The position numbers and the translations under genes were made by a program. Of a stretch of 64,000 nt of DNA, positions 24,345-35,180 are shown piece by piece. Source of the DNA: Climacium dendroides (Eukaryota > Streptophyta > Bryopsida > Hypnales > Climaciaceae); assembly GCA_950106755.1 (NCBI GenBank), contig OX467091.1, positions 16,013,538 through 16,077,537 of the forward strand, in the 5' to 3' direction. Every line of letters begins with the position of its first letter. Position 1 is the first letter of the stretch. The notes under the pieces were generated by a model, which worked only from the letters and a program-made list of their open reading frames with translations, had not been told where the DNA came from and made no database searches.

Positions 24345-24500
24345 ATATATAAATATACTTTCTACAACCATTGAAGGTGCTTATAATATAAACACATATA
24401 ATATAGGCACCTAAAACATAGGTAATCAATAATCATGAAAATTTTCTATAATATAGACACCTATAACATAGGTGTATAGACTTCTATGCTCATGTGTTTA
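24345..24500. repeat. Family E minisatellite-like repeat, copy 1
   Basis: Degenerate reiteration of TATAATATAG.CACCTATAAC-like units. The same word set recurs at 53755-53995 and 56190-56400. Confidence 0.6.
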
Positions 24501-24881
24501 TAATCCTAAGCTTACATAATAGCATCCATGTGCCCCACCCCATGCAATTCACTATACTAACTTCCAACCAATTGCGAGTCTCTTGGTATACAAAAATTTT
24601 AAAAAATTCATTATTAATAATGTCCATGTGCTATTTTGAAGATGAATATTGTATCTAATTGCCTATTAGTGGGGATTGGCAAAAGATACTTTCAAATACA
24701 TGTGCTACAATTTTTGGAATTTTAATAAAAAGTATATAGAACAAAAAAGATCAATTTTTTTAATCATCTAGCAAATCACATAAATTAAATTAAAATAATT
24801 ATTTGGTATAGAATGTTGACCTTAACCACTAGGTATGGTCATAGGATTAGGAAGAATTGCAAAACAAAGACAAAAATGGGG

Positions 24882-25181
24882 AATTTCGTTAAAATGGCGA
24901 CATTCCATGTGCCATTTTTAGACAGCCCGCTCTGAATTGTAAAAGTGACATCTACGGTAGGTATAGTTTTCAAGAATCTTGGACTTTCATAGATTTAAGA
25001 AATCTATGATTTCAGATTGCATGATTTGAATTGTAAAAGTGACATCAAATACAAGTATAGATTTCAAACATCTAAGAATGGTATAAATTTAAATCATCTA
25101 TGACATTTGTACACTTTAGACCGCCTCCTCTAAAGTTTAAAAACTGACAAAGTAGAGGAATTTCGCCATTTTAACGAAATT
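24882..25181. mobile_element. Family D MITE, copy 1 (300 bp)
   Basis: Perfect 19-bp terminal inverted repeat: AATTTCGTTAAAATGGCGA at the left and its exact complement at 25163-25181. Inside, subterminal words (CCGCTCTGAATTGTAAAAG, GTGACATC) are repeated in direct and inverted orientation. Non-coding. No certain target duplication. Confidence 0.85.
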
Positions 25182-25930
25182 GTCCATAAAAGTTGTATTT
25201 TTGTCATACTAAAGAATATGTAGGCAAGACTACACATTTATTGTTCACTTTTCATCCCTAGCAAACATTGGAGTGAACTTAACCCTAAGTAATCAATCTA
25301 GATAGATGATAAATGTTAGAAAAAGTGCACTTTATCCAATTAATTTCATTGAAGAAGAATCAAGGAAAATCATGTAACATATCAATGAAAAGAAAAGAAA
25401 AAGCTCTATATGAATCAATGATAGAGAATTGTATTATAATTTATTTATAATAATTTATTATTTTATATATTTATATTATATTATATTAATTATTTATCAA
25501 CTCAATTTTCTAATATTTATTATAATTTACTATAAAATTTCAAAAATAATCTTACTAATTTTAATTTGAGCCTTTCGGGATTAATAGTTGGACAACTAGA
25601 AATGCACTTTTAGCATGCCAAGGTAGACTAATTTTGGTGAAATGTTTCCAAAAAATTCAAATGTCACTAAGCTACTTCATTTTGCTTCTATACAAACTAC
25701 TATCACTACAATACATTGACTCTGCTTGTTGAATTACCCTTCTAAATAGGTTATCGAATTTAGCTATATACAAGTACATGATTTGAAATTAGATTTCAAA
25801 ATCTATAAAGATGGTACCTACATACTAAGAGCTCAAAAGAATTTCATTCATCATTTTAATGATTACATAAATTAGTGTGAAATGATGAAAAATAGTGTAG
25901 GACAACTTAATTAATGATAGTATTACAATG

Positions 25931-26241
25931 AATTTTTTTGTTAAAATGGCGGCATTCCATGTGCCATTTTTAGACCATCCACTCTAAATTGTAAAAGTGA
26001 CATTTAGGATAGGTATAGTTTTCAGGAATCTCAGACTTTTATAGATTTAAGAATTTTTTATTTCTATAGATTTCAGACCGCACAATCTGAATTGTAAAAG
26101 TGACATCTAACATAAGTATAGATTTCACACATCTAAAATGGTATAGATTTCAAACATCTATGACGTTTGTACACTTCAAACCACCCGCTCTGAACTATAG
26201 AAACTGCCAAAGTAGAGAAATTTCGCCATTTTAACGACATT
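25931..26241. mobile_element. Family D MITE, copy 2 (311 bp)
   Basis: Same structure and orientation as 24882-25181, about 1.05 kb downstream. The left end is eroded (AATTTTTTTGTTAAAATGGC) and the right end is TTTCGCCATTTTAACGACATT. Overall similarity to copy 1 is roughly 80-85 % by eye, so this is an independent or old insertion and not a recent tandem copy. Confidence 0.85.
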
Positions 26242-27194
26242 GACCATTACACCAAATAGTACTCTCATTCAGTTTCCCTTCTAATTTGGTTGCCCAGTTT
26301 AACATAGAGTGCATGATGAAAATTTAGATTTCAAAATCTACAGCGTCCATACATATTAGAAACTCAAGAATATTTCATTCAAATGTTATTTTTATTGATT
26401 CCATAAATCAGTAGAGAAAATAGTGTGGGGCAACCTAATGGTGTAGTGTGGGCCTCGTCGCATGCGCAGCATGCCAGCATCGATCCTGAGCCCTGTTTCT
26501 CCGGTGACTCGGTCTTCTCGTCCACGAGCAACATTCCTTTCCCTGTTTCGAATTTCGTAAACAATGGCGGACCAGTCGTGCTTCTTGTCGCCCCAAGGAG
26601 CCCCATGCGCAGACCGCCGGGTCCCCCTGGCGGGGGAGAGAATCCGACCAACAAACGGAATTAACGTAGGAATGGCGCAAGAAATATAATGGGCTCGCAA
26701 AGACTCGCATCATGTAATAGTAATTAATTCTCTAGTGAATCGAAATCCCCAATTCTTGCGTCGGATTCTCTGTCCTCACGCGGCCTGTAAATTATCGATA
26801 TCAAGCTGACGTAAGTACGGTTCTTTCCAATGTCATTCATTCGATCTAGCTCGACTTGGACTGAATCAGGCATAGCAACTGCAGGCAGGCCCAGTTTGTA
26901 GCGATATTTGGCATTCTTGCTAACTTACACGATCTCTGACAGGCCTATTTTATCACTGACTGAATTCGATCAGACTCTGGCTGTGACCGACCTGAAGTCC
27001 AGGTTCGACAATCCGCAGGGAGATTGTTGATACCGTATATCTCTGCCTCTGCTGCGATTTCCAGGTGAACAGGGTTGCCAACTGGGAAAATTTGTGTTTA
27101 CTGAGTAGTTTTAATCTCACCTGATGACCGCTTTTCCCTGATAACCCGTTCCTAGTACAAAACTACACAGGAAGACCGGACCCTCCGGCCTCCG
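26242..27194. other. GC-richer patch, no gene recognised
   Basis: 26425-26664 is open in several frames on both strands with ordinary GC for a gene island, but none of the translations (for example plus-strand PMRRPPGPPGGGENPTNKRN) matches a family I know. It could be a first exon, a 5' leader or a captured fragment. 26690-27190 shows nothing further. Confidence 0.35.
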
Positions 27195-27298
27195 GGGTAT
27201 TATACTCCAACATGAAGCTGTACACACACACACAAAAAAAACTTTCTTAAAACAGAAAGTTTGGGAGGTGTAAAGCTTCATGTTGGAATATAATACCC
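27195..27298. mobile_element. Family H hairpin MITE, 104 bp
   Basis: 25-bp terminal inverted repeat with one mismatch: it starts GGGTATTATACTCCAACATG and ends CATGTTGGAATATAATACCC. An inner stem pairs AACTTTC with GAAAGTT. A CA microsatellite lies in the loop. A relative is at 29509-29609. No target duplication found. Confidence 0.85.
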
Positions 27299-29508
27299 AT
27301 ATGTTCTTGTGCTAAACCATCTGGAAAACTTCTGATATTCCGGTCCTGTGAGGGAGAAACAAGGATAATCTCCCAGCCTGTGATGGACAATAATATCTGG
27401 AAATTGCAGAATTTAGAGAATGTATGAGAGAAAACTTCACATCATGTGACCGCATGCACACAAAGTGTAGATAACGCCAATACTCCAATACTTTGGCGCG
27501 GCCTGAACCCAAAATCTATACTGGTCGTAGTTTGTGGCCTGAATTTAGACCTTTCGGAGATATACGTCACAATTTTTGGTGCATGGAATACAGCCAATGT
27601 AACTATTACAACGTTAGATGCTTTCACAGCAAGTTGTCAGTGGTCCAGTGTCAAACGAAAACCTCATCTTCTTTATATTGGATGATCCAGTAAGCCAAAT
27701 TGTGACGTCAAAGTGCTGAAAATTAGGAAGTTCAAGTGCCCAGGTGGGTAGTACTCTGTTGAGTTGCCCGACCTGAAAACCTCACTACCCCAAATCTAGG
27801 ATGCACATATATATGAGGATTTTAGTTGACTGTCTCAAACCGATCCATCTCCAGAGGGGCATCTTAATGTGCTGCAGTTTCTTGATGAAGGCCCGGTCAC
27901 GCAGTTCAAGAAAGTGATTGGTAGTCCAGTTGGATTTCATATAATAGATTAAATTCTCGATAGAAACCAAGTTCTTCAAACTAGCTGTCCATTCTCCAAA
28001 TCATCGGCTAGCTAATCAAGCTGGAGAATCAAACTAAATACATCGCAAACGTACAATGCCATTGTTTTCCCTTGTTTCCATAAATACAATAATCTATTCA
28101 CGGATTGTGTGTTCGGCACCCTGGCATGACCGCATGAGATTCCTTTCCAAAACATCATTGCTCTAAACTTAGCTCTTTGACGAACAGAGATCGATCAGAG
28201 ATATTTCAGTTGCCTCAAAATTAACCGCTCTTGTTCCTAGTTGAATGTGCCAACTTGTGAAATTGCGACAATGCAAGAAATGTGACCATCGAAGCTTCAG
28301 TAAAGAGTAACATATACAGTAAATGCACTTCGTATCTGCTGACCGGCTTCTCTGTACATATATATTCAGAAAATTACCAGAAAAAGAACAATCAACCAGC
28401 GAGCTGTTGCCCTCGAATAAGCTGAAAAGACCTGCAATAGATCGATCAATCATTGTTGGAATATGACCTGATCGTTCCCACCAAGCGGACCTCCGTTGCA
28501 CCGAGACGACTAGTTCCGATGCTCAAATCCCAGTCGCATCTATCGATCACAGGGAGGTGATCATTGTTTTCCTTACGTTTTCAAGATGCTTTTGCACTAC
28601 GAACGGCGGAATCAGGGAAAGCGGCAAAAAGGGGAAATCAGTGGGCACAAAACTAGTTTTTTAAAAGAAAGTACCTTCACTGTTGGCAACAATGCAAGTA
28701 ACGGCTGGGAGTGACAATTAATCCGGGAACTAAAGATATGCATCGACTCCTGTGAAAATTTTCCTGTCATCGTCCGCAATCAAATGCGTTACAATTCCCG
28801 ACTTCTTGCGTTCCTCTCTTCGCTAAAGAATTTCGATTCTGCAGGTTAATTACCTCTCGTTTCCGATTAATTTTCATAATTTCGTCAACAGAGAAAGTTT
28901 GTGCCGCTGATTTGAACGCAATTTCATTAAATTGGCGATATTTCAATAGCTCCGCACCTTTCAGAACGCGCGTTCTGAAACATCGATCCATACGAATCAT
29001 GGACCTTTATGTACATGTATGTCACAATTTTTGGCGCTGGAATCGCCCCACTTGAACGAAACTTACGTTCTTTCCCTGGTTGCCGCATTTCTTGAGAATA
29101 ATTGACCTGAGTAAGTATAGTTAGTACGCTACTATGGTGCCGTAAAAGTTTATGCTCCGATCGGAAGCTAGCATGCATGAACGTAACTAGTTTAATTTCC
29201 CAATCAAATAGTGCGTGATTGCTCCTCATTATGGCCAAATTCACTGATCTTTCATAAATTTTGTCAAGTGGGCAGATCACAAATTACAAAAGGGAAGAGC
29301 AAGTTGGGATGCGAGCAATTGGAAGACGTATGTTGGTTGGACTTGAATGTGGGAATCTCGGGCTCAACTGGTGAAGTTATTTGAATTAGTGTGGCAGGGT
29401 GGCATGGGTAGATTATATAATTCACGGAGGATTTTTTTGGAAAAGGATGGTGACCATTATCCTTTAAACGACAGACTGGTGACCGTAGAAATCATCCATT
29501 TTGATACC
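27299..29508. other. Moderate-GC intergenic DNA
   Basis: No recognised gene. A phrase with GTCACAATTTTTGG occurs at 27565 and 29020 on the same strand, with a complementary variant near 27697, suggesting a short dispersed repeat. Many frames of 60-117 codons are open, but none shows motifs or consistent splicing. Confidence 0.4.
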
Positions 29509-29609
29509 GGGAGTATTATATTTCAACATGAAACATTACCCATTTACCCCCAAAACTTTATAAAAATAGAAAGTTTGGGGTAAAGCTTCATGTTGAAAAA
29601 TAGTACCCC
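29509..29609. mobile_element. Family H hairpin MITE, second copy
   Basis: Terminal inverted repeat GGGAGTATTATATTTCAACA paired with TGTTGAAAAATAGTACCCC, plus the same inner stem (CCCCAAAACTT / AAGTTTGGGG). About 101 bp. Its right half is included in the first unit of the 302-bp tandem duplication. Confidence 0.75.
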
Positions 29610-30158
29610 TCAGGATAACACCCTGCCATTCTCCCTATGGAAATCATTGGTCTAAAAAATTCAAAAGCATTCATTGGAAGTCAGAGTACTATAGAAGATC
29701 TCCCCTTTTCACACAAAATTTCAAAAATGAATAGTTGCACTTCTATCACACACTAAAAGATTCTCTATCATCCATCAGACGCCAAACATCCACCTCGACA
29801 TTTGAGGGGTAAAAAAACAAAAGGGAACAATAAATTTGGCTCACGTTGAATGTTCAACTTTATAAAAATAGAAAGTTTGGGGTAAAGCTTCATGTTGAAA
29901 AATAGTACCCCTCAGGATAACACCCTACCATTCTCCCTATGAAAATCATTGGTCTAAAAAAATTCAAAAGCACTCATTGGAAGTCAAAGTACTATAGAAG
30001 ATCTCCCCTTTTCACACAAAATTTCAAGGATGAACAGTTGCACTTCTATCATACACTAAAAGATTCTCTATCATCCATCAGACGTCAAACATCCATCTCG
30101 ACATTTGAGGGTTAAAAAAACAAAAGGGAACAATAAATCCGGCTCACGTTGGATGTTT
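29554..30158 (+). repeat. 302-bp tandem duplication
   Basis: Units 29554-29855 and 29856-30158 both begin AACTTTATAAAAATAGAAAG and are about 95 % identical by eye. Each contains the right half of MITE family H followed by a family F segment (TTCTCTATCATCCATCAGAC). Only the first unit is preceded by the left half of the MITE, so the duplication came after the MITE insertion. Confidence 0.9.
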
Positions 30159-30536
30159 AACCAAGGGGGCATGCTAAGAGAGAAATGCCATTCAGGCTTG
30201 TAGAAAATACTAAAACAAAAGACCTCATTTTTACACCAAGTGTTCAAAAACTCTTAGCATATGTGACCTTGTCTATCCTCACTACACCTATCGTAAAATG
30301 ACAAAATATGATTTTTAAGTCCTACCAACTAAAATGATATCTCTCCACGCAATAGAACAAATATCATAAATACTAATGGCTTGATTGTCAAAAACCATCT
30401 TGTTTCTCATATACTAGAGGCACCAAAGAGTGACAAATTGCAAGATATCACTAGTGATGTTAAATTGGACATTTAGCAGGGTATGTAGACCCTCTTTGTC
30501 GTAGAAGCATGAAATGATGCCCATAAAAACCTCTAT
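30159..30536. other. Probable 3' end of the LINE
   Basis: AT-rich. Probably the 3' tail of the decayed LINE to the right (minus strand), but without protein motifs. The boundary with the tandem repeat is near 30160. Confidence 0.4.
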
Positions 30537-31349
30537 CTATGAGAGGAGCTCATGGAGGCCTGAAGCTGTACAAATATTCCAAAATTTGAGCCACACCCAA
30601 TGTGCAAACCTGCAAGAATGGAGGAAGTGTTCAATTGCCTTAGAAATATTTTGATTACAGCTTTTACAATTAGGTGAGAACCCCATTACAAAGCTCCAAC
30701 TAGCCATGGGAAGCCACCTAAAAGGCCCAAATTGATGAGCCATAAGAAAAACTACAATTTGGATGGTCTTTTGTTATCCCATATGGCTCTAATCGCACAA
30801 GGTTGTTTCCTAGAGGGTTATCTTTAGTAGGTCCATCTTCCTAAGTAGTCTTAAAGTCAACACCTTTTTCTTCAAGCCAATGTTGTATTCCATCCACGTG
30901 GAATAGTTGAAGGATAATGTCAATGATTTCCCACTATATGGCTTGAGAGTAACTAGTTCCAATAATGGAACCCCGGTCTTCATCACTCTTCCAATTGTAA
31001 CTTTGTTTCAAAGATCCTAGAGATTTGTAATATCTTTCTTAATTTAGATACTTTTGTATGTATATGAAGCATCATATAACATGCCGTTGAGATGTCCACT
31101 GAGCTCTTTGTTCCTAATTTTTTTGTCTACCACTACCTTCTCTCTTGTCAAGTTCTCAAAATTTCAAGACTTATCTAATTTAACACCAAACCTTCTAGAC
31201 AATCCACCAAATACCAAATCCGTTACCTTGAACCTTAGTAGGAAAAAGAATGAAGTAGATGTTTGGTGGCAATTTGCCACCATGTTTAGGGAATATGTTA
31301 TGAAATTATATTCAACTCAAAATGAGCTTTTAATAGAGAGTTATTTTTA

Positions 31350-31775
31350 GGAATTTTTCATTCATTTTTTAAACAATTTTTTTATATAATATAGGGATGT
31401 GACATGGTTGTCATACTGGACAAGTTACTATTCATTTTTGTCTTGTAGGACGAGTTACTATTCATCAAATGTACTTGAGAGGTACATTTGATGAATAGTA
31501 ACTCGTCCTACAAGACAAAAATGAATAGTAACTTGTCCAGTATGACAACCATGGGATGTGAAAGTTATTTTTCAATTCTATAGTGTATCTTTTTACTTCA
31601 AAAATTTATTATTAATTATTATTAACAAATAAAGATATCAATAATTCAAAACATAAATTTTCAAAGTAGAAAAATCTATTCATATTTTTTTCATTTAATT
31701 TTATTTGAAATTCAAGAAGTATATAGGGGTCTAAAGTTTTATTCGCACACTAACATCAAAAAAAGGAGGAATGTA
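31350..31775 (+). repeat. Family C repeat inside the LINE, split by a MITE
   Basis: 31350-31402 and 31554-31775 together match 41690-41900 and (right part) 7947-8175. The 151-bp hairpin plus one 8-bp target copy interrupts it. It lies between the post-RT and zf-RVT parts of the LINE. Confidence 0.8.
31403..31553. mobile_element. hAT-like hairpin MITE, 72+7+72 bp, 8-bp TSD
   Basis: Left arm 31403-31474 (starts CATGGTTGTCATACTGGACA) and right arm 31482-31553 are exact reverse complements over 72 bp, around the loop TTGAGAG. GGATGTGA flanks it on both sides (31395-31402 and 31554-31561), the 8-bp target duplication of hAT-type elements. The empty site is readable at 41746-41753 (AGGTGTGA), where the same host repeat runs without the hairpin. 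Within each arm the word GAGTTACTATTCAT (also AAGTTACTATTCAT) is repeated. Confidence 0.93.
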
Positions 31776-34017
31776 CCCCCTGAGATTGTTTGGCATAAGA
31801 CCTCTAATCATAAGTTTTTCAAAAAAGGCTTGAATTTCAAGAGAGGGATCTATTAGTTTGCTCTCCCTTTGATTGATTGTGAAGTTGCATGACAAAATTC
31901 CATTCCACCTTGGACCTATACCATACCAAATATAGCTCCTAATGAGGTTTTTAATTTTCAATAGAGTATCTAGGTGTGGTGCCCAATATGAAGCCAAGTA
32001 CTACATAGAAGCAAGTAATATTTGATTGGCAATAAAAATTCTACTAGCTAGTGAGAGTTTCATTGTACTCTAAAGAACAAGTTTGAGGTTGAGGTTTTAT
32101 AGTGCTACTTTGAACCTTTGTTCCATGGAGAACTTAAAGCAAACTATGAAACCTAGGTACCTAGTAGTCTCGTCAAGTGCTAGCCAATGGAAGAGGACTT
32201 TGGTTCCCCACTCAAAGGATTCAAGTGTGTCATTGATTTGAATTGTTTTAGACTTATGCCAATTAATTTTTTATCCCAATACTAGGGTAAATAGATCTAG
32301 GGTTGATTTGGCTTTGAGATTTTTATTGTTTTTTGCCAAGTAAAGATTAGTGTCATTTTCAAATTCCTAGTCTGTGAATCTATCTTCTAACTTTTAGAGT
32401 TTGAGACCTTCAACTTTTTGACTCTCTTAAAGATAGACTAAGCTATCTGCAATGAATAAGTAGAAAAAGTGACTACAAGGCAACCTTGCTTTATAAATTT
32501 AATGAGTTGGAATGGGTATTTTGAATTTTGTTAATGTCTACCATGCACCAATAATCCAACTACAAGGTTTTATCCATTAAATCCATTGTTGGTTGAAACC
32601 TATTGTGAAGAAGGTTCTAGTCTATTGTAGGCTTTCTCAAAATCTAGAAGGAGCATTACTGTTGATTGTGAATGATTCAATGTCCTATTTCATTGATTTG
32701 TGGTTGAGAATAATGTTGTCTATAATGCTTCTATTTTTTATAAATCCAGTTTAATTTGGTGTAGTTAATATGTTTAAAATTGGTTGTAATCTTCTTGCCA
32801 AGCATTTTGGCAATTATCTTGTAAACCATTCATAGATAGTTAGGTGATAGGTCTCTAATTTTTAATGTTAGTTTTTGAGTTGTCTTTAGGAATTAAGCAT
32901 AATAATCTAGTATTGAGTTGGTTATGAAGCTTACATAAGTTCAACATTTCTTGACTAGTTTGGAAGATGTCATCGCTAATTGACTCCTACAACACTTGGT
33001 AGAATTCAATATGCATGCCATCCTCCTTGGGACTCGCCTGTTGGCAATGCCTTTAGGGTTTCTAGGAGTTCATCTATGGAGATTCCACTAGCTAACTACT
33101 TGTTCATTTTCTTTGTCACCTTTGTGGGATTGCCATTCAGCATCGTGACTTCATATCCAAACATTCTATTGGCTTACCCTACATGAAAAAGAACTTTTGG
33201 TAGTAGTAGGTTGTTGCATAGTTTGACATTGTACTATTAGTATTATATCCTCTACCATTTTCATCTATTAGTTGTTGAATAGGGGGATTAATTTTGCTTA
33301 TTGAATCCCTACAAGAAATTCCTTTCCATTCTACCCTCTAATAGACCATCAAGACAAAGGGGCAATTGGCTTCCCAATTGACCTTCTTGATTTTGATCTT
33401 TATCAATTCTTGGTTTACTTTGCTTTGTATTGATTGAAGGAGGGGATCCTCCGAATTTTGTTGTAAGAGTCTACCAACTAAAGCCAACATCAATATTGAT
33501 TTGAATAGCGAGATTCTAGAACAATATACTTGTGCCCTTTTTGCCTTTTTTGGCCTTCAATTTGGCAAAAATCTTTGACTCTCTTGATGACCCCTGCAAC
33601 CTACTACATCTAGTTTGAAAAAATGAGAATCATTCTATCTATCGAGGATTTTTTGTTTCACAAATTCATTTATTAGGAAGGAGAGATTAAAACGATTGAA
33701 TCTATTCTCTTCCTCATGACAATTCCTTTTTCTTATTGTGACTAGAATTAAGAAGTGGTCTGAATTCAAGTATTCTTACCTTGCCATCTCAGTCCCTCAT
33801 CCATTCTCCTACTTGTGCCTTGTCAAGCCTAGCAAACAAGAACTCACTCTCTCCTTTATTCGACCATGTATACCTTAGTGTGTTGTGAGGATTGAAGTCT
33901 TTATTGAAGTAAACATCTTCTAGACCATATCTAAAGATTAAATTATCCAAAATTGCTTGTTTGGTGCCTCTAATTAGTTTTTTGTTGCCATTCCTATCAA
34001 ACTCACTTTTAACCATA

Positions 34018-34760
34018 TTAACACCTAAACTTCCAAACTACATTTTTTGGCAACATAGCGATTTTAGGCAACTTACAACAAATGAAATTTTTTTTCTTTG
34101 AACTTTTCACACAACATGTACCCAAGGAATAGCTTCAAGGCTTGACAATTTTCATAACTTTTGACTATATGGTTAAAAAGTTATTGTGGAGTATGTCATT
34201 TCATTACTCAATGGGCAGCCTAGGTAGCTCAAAAAACTTTTTTTAAAATCACTTTTAAAAAAAATAAAAATTTGAAATTAGTTAATTAGATTTATATATA
34301 AGCGGAAAGCTTTGAATCATTCCATTTTGATTAATGAGATGAAAGTTATGAAGAGTTTTAGTTTATGGATAGTTATAGAGTTTTCAAAAACTCTATAACT
34401 ATCCATAAACTAAAACTCTTCATAACTTTCATCTCATTAATCAAAATGGAATGATTCAAAGCTTCCCACTTATATATAAATCTAGAGAATCATTTTCAAA
34501 TTTTTATTTTTTTTAAAAGTGATTTTTAAAGACAATTTTTTGAATTGCCTAGGCTCCCCGCCAAGCAATGAAAATGACATATCACCCAATAACTTTTTAA
34601 CCATGTAGTCAAAAGTTATGAAAATTGTCAAGCCTTGAAGCTACTCCTTAGGAAATATTATGTGAAAATTTCAACCAAAAAAAATAAAAATTCCATTCAT
34701 AATAAGCTACCCAAAATCACTATATTGCCAAAAAAAACAATTTAGTGCTTTAGGGATTAA
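34018..34760. mobile_element. Family A foldback element, 743 bp
   Basis: A palindrome centred near 34385 (AGAGTTTT-CA-AAAACTCT). The inner 80 bp per arm match almost perfectly. The outer parts match at about 85 % to the ends TTAACACCTAAACTTCC and CTTTAGGGATTAA. One arm corresponds to the single-arm family A copies at 1-480, 50528-51444 and 59070-59915. No coding capacity. Confidence 0.85.
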
Positions 34761-34779
34761 GAAATAAATTACAAGATTC

Positions 34780-35180
34780 ATTTTCATAAAAATAATGATC
34801 AAGTTGTTGTAAGTTTTTTTAATTTTTTTCATAGACTCACAACTCAATTCTTCAACATAAAAAAAAATTTAAGTTCAAAATCTACATTACAAAAATTTTG
34901 AATTAAGGAGATTCAAAGCCTTGAAATCTATTCATGTAAGGTGCAAGGAAAAAATGATTTCTTCACTTTAGATGCAAATGCCTTGCAATTTATGTTGTCA
35001 AAGTTTTTGAAATTTCTTTCACACAATTTCGTACTAGTTTAGTGCATGATCCCGCAATTAGATATTCAATGAAAATAAAATTCTAAAAGTTTTAGACTTT
35101 GCCATAGAAATCACAAGTTTGAGTGTTTTTTAAGAAAAGGCCTTCGTCCCTAGGGGCTAAAGATTTGTATGTTCATCAAG
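34780..35180 (+). repeat. Family A fragment
   Basis: Shares with 9040-9345, 49500-50030 and 59650-59900 the order TTGCAATTTATGTTGTCAAA, a GTACTAGTTTAGTGCATGATC-like phrase and a terminal GGCCTTCGTCCCTAGGGGC. Adjacent to the foldback and in the same family. Confidence 0.65.

Larger units (their letters stand above)
30537..34016 (-). pseudogene. Degenerate L1-like LINE retrotransposon
   Basis: Minus strand, read from 34016 leftwards. The endonuclease C-terminal part (about 33900-33789) has NTLRYTWSNKGESEFLFARL, the W..... SRLDR region of EEP nucleases. Reverse transcriptase follows over about 33500-32000, with LLLDFEKAYNRL at about 32640-32610, the palm-domain motif. The post-RT region (32050-31731) has LASRIFIANQILLASM and YWAPHLDTLLKIKNLIRSYI. 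After an inserted repeat (about 31270-31775) the zinc-knuckle zf-RVT domain is at 30743-30537 (FSPNCKSCNQNISKAIEHFL, HSCRFAHWVW). Many stops and frameshifts; inactive. The 5' end is lost exactly where the foldback element at 34018 begins. Confidence 0.88.

Noticed and set aside
26392..26713. Protein-coding gene in overlapping frames on both strands
   Set aside because: Five overlapping frames are open at once, none has known motifs, and no splice or promoter context is convincing.
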